64,000 bases of DNA. Origin: Seleniivibrio sp. (lineage in GTDB: Bacteria > Chrysiogenota > Deferribacteres > Deferribacterales > Geovibrionaceae). The notes beneath the pieces are model-generated. The model searched no databases and was not told the DNA's origin. It saw only the letters and a list, made by a program, of their open reading frames with translations. Below are positions 26,000 to 33,719 of the stretch, one piece after another; position 1 is the first letter of the stretch, and every line of letters begins with the position of its first letter. The stretch covers positions 1-64,000 of the forward strand of contig NZ_JAJOIL010000001.1 of assembly GCF_021209385.1 (NCBI RefSeq), read 5' to 3'. Position numbers and translations under genes: made by a program.

Positions 26000-26025
26000 A
26001 GGGTCCCCGGAAACAGAGGACCCTG
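26000..26025 (-). terminator. Terminator after the FMN-binding oxidase-like gene
   Basis: On the minus strand agggtcctc / ggggaccct pair around a short loop and are followed by tcttt, directly past the stop codon at 26032. Confidence 0.65.
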
Positions 26026-26031
26026 TTTAAA

Positions 26032-26457
26032 TCACTGAAAAGATACCGTTTCAAACTGATCCATGCCGGTAACAACTACACAATCTTTAATGGAAATCTC
26101 ATAAACCTCCAGAACGTCCCCCATCGCCTCGATTATCTTGTCGTACCCGTCATGCACCTCGGCAAACTTTCCGCTCATGTCCTTAATTGTAAATTTGCTT
26201 TTAGATACTGAGGAATCGACGGAACGGATATGAGAAACGTCATCTGTGGGGATGGTCGTAACAGCCACTTTGCTGTTTTCCCAGAACTCTTCAACTTTCC
26301 GGCTGTGGTTCTCCGTTGCGAAATAGACCACGCCCGGTCTGCTCAGGTCGTGGACGTAAGAAAGTAATCTCACGTTAGGGACATTGTCCACTGAAGTGGC
26401 GAGCGCCAAAACTTTTGAACTGTTCAAAACTCTGCTGTAGTCTGCATATTTTTCCAT
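26032..26457 (-). CDS. Pyridoxamine 5'-phosphate oxidase-like FMN-binding protein
   Basis: This 141-residue protein has the split-barrel FMN-binding fold: SSKVLALATSVDNVPNVRLLSYVHD, then VVYFATENHSRKVEEFWENSKVAVTTIP, is the usual pattern of small PNPOx-like proteins. These bind flavin or related cofactors, but the reaction of this subgroup is usually unknown. Start ATG 26457 is chosen because of an aggagg box and loss of family similarity upstream. It is transcribed divergently from the adjacent WYL regulator, whose target it may be. Confidence 0.8.
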   Translation of the reverse strand: MEKYADYSRVLNSSKVLALATSVDNVPNVRLLSYVHDLSRPGVVYFATENHSRKVEEFWENSKVAVTTIPTDDVSHIRSVDSSVSKSKFTIKDMSGKFAEVHDGYDKIIEAMGDVLEVYEISIKDCVVVTGMDQFETVSFQ

Positions 26458-26575
26458 AAAATAAAGCCTCCTGAAATCATTGATAGAGAACTTTATCAGA
26501 TGATTTTGACATCTGTATGGCAACAATTGAAAAATGAAATTTGACACCTTTTATTCTGCGGGCTAACATCATCTC

Positions 26576-27508
26576 ATGAAGATAGACAGGCTGATATCCA
26601 TCATAATGCTGATGCTGGAGCGCAGAAAGGTGAGCGCAAAAACACTTTCGGAAATGTTTGAGGTATCCCTGCGCACAATTTACCGTGACATTGACACCAT
26701 CAACACTGCGGGCATCCCAATAGTATCCGCACCGGGGGTCAGCGGCGGTTTCAGCATAATGGAAGAGTATAAGGTCAGCAAAAGGATATTCACCGTTTCA
26801 GACATCACCACCCTGCTGATGGGACTTGGGAGCCTCCCCGGCAATATCACGGAAAACGAGATAGTGAACACACTGGCAAAGATAAAGAGCCTTGTTCCTG
26901 CGGAGCAGGCGAACGAAATAGAGTTCAGAGCAGGACAGATAACCATCGACCCGCGCCCGTGGGTTTCCAGCGAAACCTCAATGAGCTTTCTGGACACGGT
27001 GCGCACGGCGGTTCTGACGCACCGCATACTTTCGTTTAAATATTCAGACCGCAACGGAGGCAGAACCACGCGCAGAGTTGAACCTTACAGGCTGGTGCTA
27101 AAGGCTGGTTTCTGGTACGTTCACTGCTTCTGTCTGGAACGGCAGGATTTCAGACTGTTCAAGCTTACGCGGATGTCCGAACTTATGATGGAAGAAGAAC
27201 AGTTCAAACTGCGCAGCGTTCCCGAAACCATAGACAATTTCTGCGACAGCATGGACAAAGCCTTCACCAGAATCAAACTGCTGGTACACGAATCCACTCT
27301 GAACCGCGTCATGGACATCTGCGAAAGCAAGCATATAGAACCCTGCGGAGACGGGAATTATATCGTAAGTTTTCCATTCTTCCCGGACGACTTCGGATAC
27401 GGAATGATATTCGCGCTGGGCGAAAAATGCCAGTGTCTTGAACCCGCAGAAGTGCGCGAGGAAATGGCGCGCAGGGTCAGGCTCATGCTGGACAGCTATT
27501 CCGGCTGA
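26576..27508 (+). CDS. YafY-type HTH/WYL-domain transcriptional regulator
   Basis: The protein has 310 residues. The N-terminal winged helix (residues 1-55) shows RKVSAKTLSEMFEVSLRTIYRDIDTINTAGIPIVSAPG, the HTH_11 signature. A WYL domain follows (about 140-215; ILSFKYSDRNGGRTTRRVEPYRLVLKAGFWYVHCFCLERQDFRLFKLTRM), then a WCX-like C-terminal extension. WYL proteins sense ligands, often nucleic-acid-like, and many control stress or defence genes. It is divergent from the oxidase-like gene and 46 bp upstream of the next plus-strand gene, so it may regulate both sides. Confidence 0.9.
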   Translation: MKIDRLISIIMLMLERRKVSAKTLSEMFEVSLRTIYRDIDTINTAGIPIVSAPGVSGGFSIMEEYKVSKRIFTVSDITTLLMGLGSLPGNITENEIVNTLAKIKSLVPAEQANEIEFRAGQITIDPRPWVSSETSMSFLDTVRTAVLTHRILSFKYSDRNGGRTTRRVEPYRLVLKAGFWYVHCFCLERQDFRLFKLTRMSELMMEEEQFKLRSVPETIDNFCDSMDKAFTRIKLLVHESTLNRVMDICESKHIEPCGDGNYIVSFPFFPDDFGYGMIFALGEKCQCLEPAEVREEMARRVRLMLDSYSG

Positions 27509-27554
27509 ACAATCTGTTTTACATCCCGCCGCTAATGCCATATACTCTGCCCCT

Positions 27555-28355
27555 ATGAAAGGTAAACTGATAACCGGAATATCACCGTCTTATGAACTAA
27601 ACTGGACAGACCAGCGAACTGCTGTGTCAGTTTTCCCGCCCGCCGTTGCCGATGTGAACGGCGAATACTTTTTTATCAGCGGCTTTGCCGAGGCGGAGAA
27701 CTATTATGCTGTCACTGTTTCTTCAATGGCGGAGGCACTTGACCTGTCTGTGTCCGTCCACGGCAGAATAAGCATGACAGAACTGGCAAACATCTCATGT
27801 ATATGTATAAAATTGAACATAAATCACTCATCACTGAATGTTTTCGCGCTATATAATATAAAAGGACGGCAGAATTTTCAGACATTGGAAGCTGTTCCAT
27901 CCTACCCTGAACCACTGAAAAAATATCTCCGCACAAAGGATATCCCACTTAAGGTGCTTGCGATTTTCAATAAGCTGAACGACACCTGCAAAACCTATGT
28001 TGCCGACACGCTGGCATCTAAAGATATGTCGGTGGGTGATTTCAGAAATCTGGTGAATATACTTTTCGATATGATGCCGACAATAAGTCCGGAAGATCTG
28101 AACGGTGACGTATTGAAAAACCTTTCGGCAAAGAAAGATGCAGCACGTCTGGATTTTACGGCAAAGTTTGCGGCTCTTGCAGACGGACTGCCTCTGAACG
28201 TCACATCTCTGGACAATTTTGAAACGGGAAGGCTTACCTTCTCTTTCACAGCAGAATCGGCGGAGGAGTTTTGTAACAAAATAACCTCAGCCGGATCGAA
28301 GATGTCGGAGATTCAAAAAATTTACGGGTTTCTGGATGAGCAGGATATATCTTGA
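27555..28355 (+). CDS. Protein of unknown function upstream of the SPL-like gene
   Basis: This 266-residue soluble protein has no recognised domain. The first 110 residues are beta-rich; the middle (about 120-180) is helical with YPEPLKKYLRTKDIPLKVLAIF and DTLASKDMSVGDFRNLVNILFDMMP. The C-terminal part is again helical. Start ATG 27555 fits the end of the preceding gene better than an open frame reaching 27438. It overlaps the next gene by 20 bp, so a functional link to the radical SAM enzyme is likely. Confidence 0.7.
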   Translation: MKGKLITGISPSYELNWTDQRTAVSVFPPAVADVNGEYFFISGFAEAENYYAVTVSSMAEALDLSVSVHGRISMTELANISCICIKLNINHSSLNVFALYNIKGRQNFQTLEAVPSYPEPLKKYLRTKDIPLKVLAIFNKLNDTCKTYVADTLASKDMSVGDFRNLVNILFDMMPTISPEDLNGDVLKNLSAKKDAARLDFTAKFAALADGLPLNVTSLDNFETGRLTFSFTAESAEEFCNKITSAGSKMSEIQKIYGFLDEQDIS

Positions 28356-29361
28356 CCGTAAAGCTGTAAACAGCATCCCCGCCAGAATTGTCATGAAAGA
28401 CCGCGATGTCATACTTGTTGAAGGCGTATCGGAAGTGCCTGACGAAAAAACAAGTATATATATTGCGGAGGAACACAACACCTTCGTACACAGATGCCCG
28501 GCAACGAAGATATACAGATGCTGTGACTATTATGTTACGGACATCTCCGAAGGCTGCCCGTTCGACTGCACCTACTGCATCCTGCAGAGCTACCTTAACC
28601 ACGAATATATAAAAGTCTATTCAGGATTTGAGAACGTCAGGCGTGAAATTGAGAACATGCCGAAAGACAGATTTTTCAGGCTCGGCACAGGCGAACTCAC
28701 AGACAGTCTGGCACTGGATCACATATTCAATTTCAGCGGCTATATCGCAGACATAATAAACAGGTCGGACAATATTCTGTTCGAGTTCAAGACAAAATCC
28801 GCAAATGTGGGCAATCTGCTGAACTGTAATCCGAAAAATCTGATGGTGTCATGGAGCATGAATCCCCAGAGCATCATGGAGGCTGAGGAACACGGCACGG
28901 CAAAAATCAGCGACAGGCTGAAAGCAGCAAAAGAATGTGCCGCCCACGGGCTCGGCATAGGCTTCCATTTCGACCCGCTGATATACTCCGAAAATTTTGA
29001 AAAAGACTATGCCGATGTCATAGAAAAGATGTGCAGTTCTGTGCCTGAGGCATCCGTAAACTATATAAGCGTATCAACTTTCAGGTTCATGCCCGAACTT
29101 CTGGATATTGTGCGCAATAAATTTGAAAGCTCTCTTCTTCTTCAAAGCAGTTATATCAAATCGCTGGACGGAAAAATGCGGTATTTCAAATCCCAGCGGG
29201 TTTATATGCTGAATTTCTTCGTTAAAGAGGTCAGAAAACACTGGAAGAACGTATTCATCTACTTCTGCATGGAACATGAAAGCGTGTGGAAACGCGTATT
29301 CGGCTTCGACCCTGGCGAACGCGAAGAACTTGAAAAGTACTTCCCATGCGTCAGAAAATGA
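28336..29361 (+). CDS. Spore photoproduct lyase-like radical SAM protein
   Basis: The protein has 341 residues. The radical SAM cluster motif C-x3-C-x2-C is in CPFDCTYCILQSYL, in the arrangement of the SPL family. An N-terminal region (IYLDRKAVNSIPARIV) and the downstream LGTGELTDSLALDH, LMVSWSMNPQSI and FHFDPLIY segments also fit this group. In spore formers SPL reverses a UV thymine dimer. This organism shows no sporulation genes here, so the substrate may be another DNA lesion or something different. Start ATG 28336 overlaps the upstream gene. Confidence 0.85.
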   Translation: MSRIYLDRKAVNSIPARIVMKDRDVILVEGVSEVPDEKTSIYIAEEHNTFVHRCPATKIYRCCDYYVTDISEGCPFDCTYCILQSYLNHEYIKVYSGFENVRREIENMPKDRFFRLGTGELTDSLALDHIFNFSGYIADIINRSDNILFEFKTKSANVGNLLNCNPKNLMVSWSMNPQSIMEAEEHGTAKISDRLKAAKECAAHGLGIGFHFDPLIYSENFEKDYADVIEKMCSSVPEASVNYISVSTFRFMPELLDIVRNKFESSLLLQSSYIKSLDGKMRYFKSQRVYMLNFFVKEVRKHWKNVFIYFCMEHESVWKRVFGFDPGEREELEKYFPCVRK

Positions 29362-29424
29362 TTTTTCCTTTGTATTAATCTGTCTTTCTGCTTATAATAC
29401 CCCGTTTTAAGACTTGGAGGCACC

Positions 29425-30423
29425 ATGGGATTTTTCAGTATATTCAAAAAACAGGAAAAAACAGAACCTGTAATCCAGCAGGAACAGGAGCTCCCGGAAT
29501 CCTCCTCAGGCTTTTTTCAAAAACTCAAACAGGGTCTATCCAAAACATCAGGCAAACTCGTCGGCGGCATGGAGAATATCTTTCTGGGTAAAAAGGAGAT
29601 AGACGACGACCTTCTCGAAGAGCTGGAAGAGCTGTTCATAACCTCCGACATCGGCGTTGAAACCACCATGAAGATAATAGATTCCGTCCGTGAACAGGTG
29701 GACAGAAAAACCCTCAAAAATCCGGAAGACCTCAAAAATGCACTTAAAGAACAAATATTCAATATACTAAATATAGATAACAGCCTTGTTCAGACAAACG
29801 ACAGACCGTATGTTATGATAGTTGTCGGCGTTAACGGCTCCGGCAAAACCACAAGCATAGCAAAAATGGCAAAAATGTTCAAAGAACAGGGACTTAAAAC
29901 ATGTCTGGCGGCGGGAGACACCTTCCGCGCGGCAGCTATAGACCAGCTCTGCGTATGGGCGGACAGGGTTGACGTGCCTGTTGTAAAACAGTCCGCAGGA
30001 AGCGACAGCGCCGCTGTTATCTTCGATGCAATACAGTCCTGCAAGGCAAAGAATTTCGACGTTCTCATCTGCGACACGGCAGGCAGACTGCAAACCAAGG
30101 TCAACCTTATGAAAGAGCTTGAAAAAATAGTCCGTGTTGCAAAAAAGGAACTTCCCGATGCACCCCACGAGGTACTGCTGGTTCTGGATGCAACCAGCGG
30201 ACAGAACGCACTTTCTCAGGCGCTCAAGTTTCATGAAGACGTAGGACTCACCGGTATAGTTATCACAAAACTCGACGGAACCGCAAAAGGCGGCGCCATC
30301 ATCGGTATAGTTGACGAACTCAAGGTACCTGTTAAATTCATAGGTTTCGGCGAAGGTATCGACGACCTGAAACCATTTGACGCTCATGATTTCGTAGAAG
30401 CACTATTTGACACTAACAGGTAA
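29425..30423 (+). CDS. ftsY: Signal recognition particle receptor FtsY
   Basis: This 332-residue SRP-family GTPase has a short acidic/basic A domain (1-45), a helical N domain (about 45-115) and a G domain with GVNGSGKTTSIAKMAKMF, ETFRAAAIDQL-type (DTFRAAAIDQL), DTAGRLQTK and TKLDGTAKGGAI. It docks ribosome-SRP complexes at the membrane. A cttggagg box precedes ATG 29425. It is a stand-alone gene followed by a palindromic repeat. Confidence 0.97.
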   Translation: MGFFSIFKKQEKTEPVIQQEQELPESSSGFFQKLKQGLSKTSGKLVGGMENIFLGKKEIDDDLLEELEELFITSDIGVETTMKIIDSVREQVDRKTLKNPEDLKNALKEQIFNILNIDNSLVQTNDRPYVMIVVGVNGSGKTTSIAKMAKMFKEQGLKTCLAAGDTFRAAAIDQLCVWADRVDVPVVKQSAGSDSAAVIFDAIQSCKAKNFDVLICDTAGRLQTKVNLMKELEKIVRVAKKELPDAPHEVLLVLDATSGQNALSQALKFHEDVGLTGIVITKLDGTAKGGAIIGIVDELKVPVKFIGFGEGIDDLKPFDAHDFVEALFDTNR

Positions 30424-30431
30424 TCAGAAAT

Positions 30432-30499
30432 AAGATTACTTCGCTACACTCGTTAAGACTCCTTCGTCTTCGCGAGGAGTGTAACGACGACGCGATCTT
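30432..30499. repeat. REP-like palindromic repeat, copy 1
   Basis: Starts agattacttcgctacactcg, ends gacgacgcgatct, with an internal cgtcttcgcgaggagtg. It resembles the widespread intergenic family containing cgtcattgcgaggag. Related sequences occur at 36928-37001 and, more decayed, at 51322-51401. It fills the gap between ftsY and the HTH gene and ends one base before that gene's stop codon. Confidence 0.65.
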
Positions 30500-30751
30500 T
30501 TAATCTATATTCATGCAGTTTCGGGACTGTAAAAACTCCTCAAGACTCTCCTTCGGCACGCGCCATCTCCCGTGTCCTTCAAGATTTGTGTTCCATGCAA
30601 TGAGTTTTGCCTCTTTTATCCAGCGTCTGACTGTGATGTGGCTGACCTGAAGCATCTTAGCCACCTGATATATCGTCAGGTTCTTCGACACTATATTAGC
30701 CATCTGCTTTGTAATGCTCTCCTCTTCCCAAACCTTAAAAGGTGCTGCCAT
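30500..30751 (-). CDS. Excisionase-type HTH DNA-binding protein
   Basis: This 83-residue protein consists of one winged helix of the excisionase/MerR (HTH_17) type: LTIYQVAKMLQVSHITVRRWIKEAKLIAWNTN...GRWRVPKESLEEFL. Such small proteins act as recombination directionality factors or as transcription regulators. Start ATG 30751 has an aggagg box. It is divergent from the XRE gene with interlocked promoters, like a phage cro/cI or xis/cI switch. No integrase is visible, so a regulatory role in the neighbouring phage-like island is more likely. Confidence 0.8.
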   Translation of the reverse strand: MAAPFKVWEEESITKQMANIVSKNLTIYQVAKMLQVSHITVRRWIKEAKLIAWNTNLEGHGRWRVPKESLEEFLQSRNCMNID

Positions 30752-30782
30752 GTCATCCTCCTGAACATATATAATTTGTATC

Positions 30783-30811
30783 CTTATACACAAATTGACT
30801 GTATTTTTCAA
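30783..30811 (-). promoter_or_regulatory. Promoter of the excisionase-type gene
   Basis: On the minus strand TTGAAA (30806-30811), a 17-bp spacer and TATAAG (30783-30788). The leader would be about 25 nt and carries the aggagg box. Confidence 0.65.
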
Positions 30812-30825
30812 CAAATATTTTCTGT

Positions 30826-30854
30826 TTGAACATGACACAAATAATCTGTATAAG
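30826..30854 (+). promoter_or_regulatory. Promoter of the XRE repressor, giving a leaderless mRNA
   Basis: TTGAAC (30826-30831), a 17-bp spacer and TATAAG (30849-30854). The -10 ends only 6 bp before ATG 30861, so transcription should start at or next to the initiation codon. No Shine-Dalgarno box is present. Confidence 0.65.
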
Positions 30855-30860
30855 TGAATT

Positions 30861-31220
30861 ATGAATATAGGCGATAAACTTAAAGAACTTCGTAAAGAAC
30901 TGAAAATAAATCAGAAAGAGCTGGGCGGGCTTCTCAATGTTACCCAGCAGGTTGTCAGCCATTACGAATGTACAGGAAACATAGACGCAACAAAACTTGC
31001 TGTCATAGCAAAAAGATACAACATAGACATCAGATATTTTTTCAACGAGCACCCGCTTTCTTATTACAAAACCGCCACACTCCACGCAAACAGCGCACAG
31101 GGACCGGATATTCCCGCCGGATGGCATGATCTGCTGGACGATATCTCTGATCTTGATTTTGACAAAATAAGATTCATCGAAACGGTCATCAGAGCATTAC
31201 TGAAAGAATTTTCAAGCTGA
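30861..31220 (+). CDS. XRE-family phage-type repressor without protease domain
   Basis: The protein has 119 residues. An N-terminal helix-turn-helix (about 5-60; LKELRKELKINQKELGGLLNVTQQVVSHYECTGN) is of the cI/XRE type, with a helical C-terminal part of unknown fold (SDLDFDKIRFIETVIRALLKEF). It lacks the S24 self-cleavage domain, so any induction must come from another factor. The predicted mRNA is leaderless, as for the lambda cI maintenance transcript. A subtilase gene follows after 29 bp, apparently in the same transcript. Confidence 0.85.
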   Translation: MNIGDKLKELRKELKINQKELGGLLNVTQQVVSHYECTGNIDATKLAVIAKRYNIDIRYFFNEHPLSYYKTATLHANSAQGPDIPAGWHDLLDDISDLDFDKIRFIETVIRALLKEFSS

Positions 31221-31249
31221 CCGGTCTTTTACGGGGAGGTACAGGCCCT

Positions 31250-33421
31250 ATGACAGTCAGCGGCTGTTGTCCGTTCATCCTGCGTTTTTCAAGATCCATG
31301 CACAGACCAAACCCCAGAAAAGTCAGAGGCGGGTCACCACGGACTTCCTGCCGTGGGCTTCCGGACAGAGAAAGTATAGCCTACTCACTGGCATCGGGAT
31401 TCGGATTCTACAAAAAATTCGAGTACAACCGCTCCCTGCCGGTTTACAACATCATGACCCTCAGACAGGGTTCGTTTTCAAAATCACTCCGATACCACTT
31501 TCTAAGCTCTACAGGCATCAAACCCGTTGCCAGTCTTTCGCTTCCCGACCTTATTTTCGGCATCAACAGCGAAGAAGCGCTGACAAAACTGAACACCCAA
31601 GTACTCAGCGGCAGAGGCAAGGACTTTATGGCTTCTTTCAGTCACATAGAAACGATGCACACATTCATGCCGCATGACAAGCTCTCCCTCTGCAATCCTT
31701 TTGAATCAGGATTTTCTGAAATGAGTCCCGACGAAAGCATATACATCCACACCCTGCCCGGCGAAGGTGAAGAGAGCCTTCTTGGTTTTCTGAAAAACGA
31801 AGTATCTGCAGTCCGTTCAAAAATAATCAGAATTGGCACCTATCGAATAATTCAGGCGCATATCCCCGACGTAAAGGCTAAGCTGGATACAATAGTCACC
31901 CACAGTCTTGTGCGTTCTGTTTCCCCCGCATCCTGTCTGGTTTTGAAAGAGGATTATGTGCGGCATGGCGATCTGCCGCTGGAATGTGTGCAAACGCGCG
32001 ATACGGAAAAGATTTATCCGAGAGCCGCCATTGTGGATTCAGGCATAGCCCCATCCTCATATCTGCGCGAATGGGAGATGGATACCCTGAGTTTCTGCGA
32101 TGAGCCGGAAAGAGACCCCAAACACGGTACGTTTGTCACCGGCAGACTGCTTAACGAAGGTGAAAGCTTCGGCGGCATCGTCTATCTGAATGCGGAAATA
32201 CTTCCGGCGGGCGGAAGCATCGGACTGGCAGAGTTTCAGCAGAGGCTTGAGTCCACACTCAGGACTTACCACAAAATAGTTAAGGTGTACAATATATCCC
32301 TCGGTTCTGACATACAGACCGATCCTGACTCTTTTTCAGCGGCGGCACACGTTCTTGACTCGCTGCAGGAGCGCTATGACGTTCTGTTCATCATATCCGG
32401 CGGAAACTATGAAAGACTGCGCGACCCTTCGGAAGAGTATACACCTGACAACCGGATAACCTCACCCGCAGAGAGCGTACACTCCATAACCGTCGGTTCC
32501 GTCACACACAGGGACACCAACGTTCAGTCCCGTCATTCCCCCTCCCTATTCACACGAAGAGGTCCCTCATCCGCAGGTTTTATAAAGCCGGAAGTATGCG
32601 CATACGGCGGTTCCCATGAAAAACGGATGGGAAGGCTTTACCCCGTGGGAGTTTTTTCCATCGGCACACGGAACGAACTTGCAGAAGATTCCGGAACATC
32701 CCATGCGGTGCCTATGGTCACAGCTCTTGCCGCCAGAATTTTCCACAGATACTCACATGCATTTCAAAACCCCGACATGACAAAGGCAATACTCCTCCAC
32801 TACACCCGCCTGCATACACGCCGCCCGCCCGATCTTTACACGGGATACGGAATCATCACAGGTGACAGTGAAAATTTTGAAGATACACCATCAAGCGCAG
32901 TTTATCTGCATGAAGGCAACGTGCGCCATGGCGGGATAACGGAAGTGACCGGAATCCCCGTACCGGAATCCATGTGTGGAAAAAATGCGGGAAGCATTGA
33001 AATGACCCTTGTTTATAAAACAAGAACAGACCTGAACTTCCCACATTATTACTGCTGCACAAATCTGGAACTCTCTCTCGGCTATTACAAAAGAGGTGCA
33101 TGGAAGGCGATATTGACGTCTAAAGATTTGCTGGCTCTGCAAAAAAACGCGGAAGATAAGGAGACTAACAGGGAGATGTTCAAATGGAACCCTGTTAAGC
33201 TTTACGAAACAAGGCTGAAAGGGGGCGCACTGCCCGAAGAGCTGGTTCTCAGGATCACACCTTCCAAAAGAGACTTCTGTGCGGATAATACCGAAATAAG
33301 GTACTCTGTCGTCCTATCCTTCACTCATGAAAGAGAAAATCTGTTTGAAGAGATAATAATGCATTACGATGAATATGACGGGGTGCTGGAGCCTGCATCA
33401 AGAATGTGGAAAACCTGTTGA
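31250..33421 (+). CDS. Subtilisin-like (S8) serine protease, intracellular type
   Basis: The protein has 723 residues. The catalytic triad is visible as Asp263 (AAIVDSGIAP), His292 (KHGTFVTG) and Ser484 (DSGTSHAVPMV), with oxyanion Asn386 (ISGGNYE). There is no signal peptide. The N-terminal 60-250 region (VYNIMTLRQGSFSKSLRYHFL...LPDLIFGI) resembles that of cytoplasmic subtilases found on mobile elements, often next to an AAA ATPase; no ATPase is present here. The C-terminal 200 residues form a beta-rich extension. The gggaggtac box lies 10 bp before ATG 31250. Co-transcription with the repressor suggests it could control the switch. Confidence 0.85.
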   Translation: MTVSGCCPFILRFSRSMHRPNPRKVRGGSPRTSCRGLPDRESIAYSLASGFGFYKKFEYNRSLPVYNIMTLRQGSFSKSLRYHFLSSTGIKPVASLSLPDLIFGINSEEALTKLNTQVLSGRGKDFMASFSHIETMHTFMPHDKLSLCNPFESGFSEMSPDESIYIHTLPGEGEESLLGFLKNEVSAVRSKIIRIGTYRIIQAHIPDVKAKLDTIVTHSLVRSVSPASCLVLKEDYVRHGDLPLECVQTRDTEKIYPRAAIVDSGIAPSSYLREWEMDTLSFCDEPERDPKHGTFVTGRLLNEGESFGGIVYLNAEILPAGGSIGLAEFQQRLESTLRTYHKIVKVYNISLGSDIQTDPDSFSAAAHVLDSLQERYDVLFIISGGNYERLRDPSEEYTPDNRITSPAESVHSITVGSVTHRDTNVQSRHSPSLFTRRGPSSAGFIKPEVCAYGGSHEKRMGRLYPVGVFSIGTRNELAEDSGTSHAVPMVTALAARIFHRYSHAFQNPDMTKAILLHYTRLHTRRPPDLYTGYGIITGDSENFEDTPSSAVYLHEGNVRHGGITEVTGIPVPESMCGKNAGSIEMTLVYKTRTDLNFPHYYCCTNLELSLGYYKRGAWKAILTSKDLLALQKNAEDKETNREMFKWNPVKLYETRLKGGALPEELVLRITPSKRDFCADNTEIRYSVVLSFTHERENLFEEIIMHYDEYDGVLEPASRMWKTC

Positions 33422-33719
33422 AAATTTCATGTTAAAAACCCGTGATTTATCAGCATAAATTCCACATGATTCCACAAATAACTGATATTGAACACAATCA
33501 AGAGAATTCCCCGAATTTTAGGGGTTTATGCTGTCAAGCTTTTTTTTATCAACAAAATTGTGGAATATCTGTTGAAAGATTAATATGAATCCTTTGTCAG
33601 GGTGCTTTCTGAACAGGGTGACAGTTTTTTGACCATCATTAAATGAGTAAAATTTTTTTACATTGCCCATTTTTCAGACAATGGGGGCGCATGCGTTGTG
33701 AACACGCCCCCAGCTTTAT
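33422..33719. other. Intergenic region with DnaA-box-like motif cluster A
   Basis: About 300 bp, AT-rich and gene-free. Contains attccaca twice in a 10-bp direct repeat (33459-33476), TTATCAACA (33546-33554), TGTGGAATA (33559-33567), TGTTGAAAG (33570-33578), a cccc/gggg hairpin near 33513-33528 and a T8 tract after tgtcaagc. The tract from about 33521 to 33588 is clearly related to 56634-56701. Confidence 0.55.
33683..33711. terminator. GC hairpin beside the TPR lipoprotein gene
   Basis: ggggggcg-type arms (ggggcg/cgcccc, 7 bp) around a 15-nt loop, 9 bp downstream of the TPR gene stop on the minus strand. The T tail is weak, so termination is uncertain. Confidence 0.4.

Noticed and set aside
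30500-30751. Excisionase-type protein taken as proof of an integrating element
   Set aside because: No integrase or recombinase gene and no attachment-site repeat is visible in the window; the fold also serves in ordinary regulators.
31267-31677. Overlapping plus-strand frame within the subtilase gene
   Set aside because: Composition is that of an out-of-frame shadow, it has no ribosome site, and the subtilase frame carries the recognised motifs.
31250-33421. Subtilase considered as one half of an AAA ATPase-subtilase defence pair
   Set aside because: No ATPase gene lies on either side; neighbours are an XRE repressor and a TPR lipoprotein. Only the resemblance of the N-terminal region is retained.
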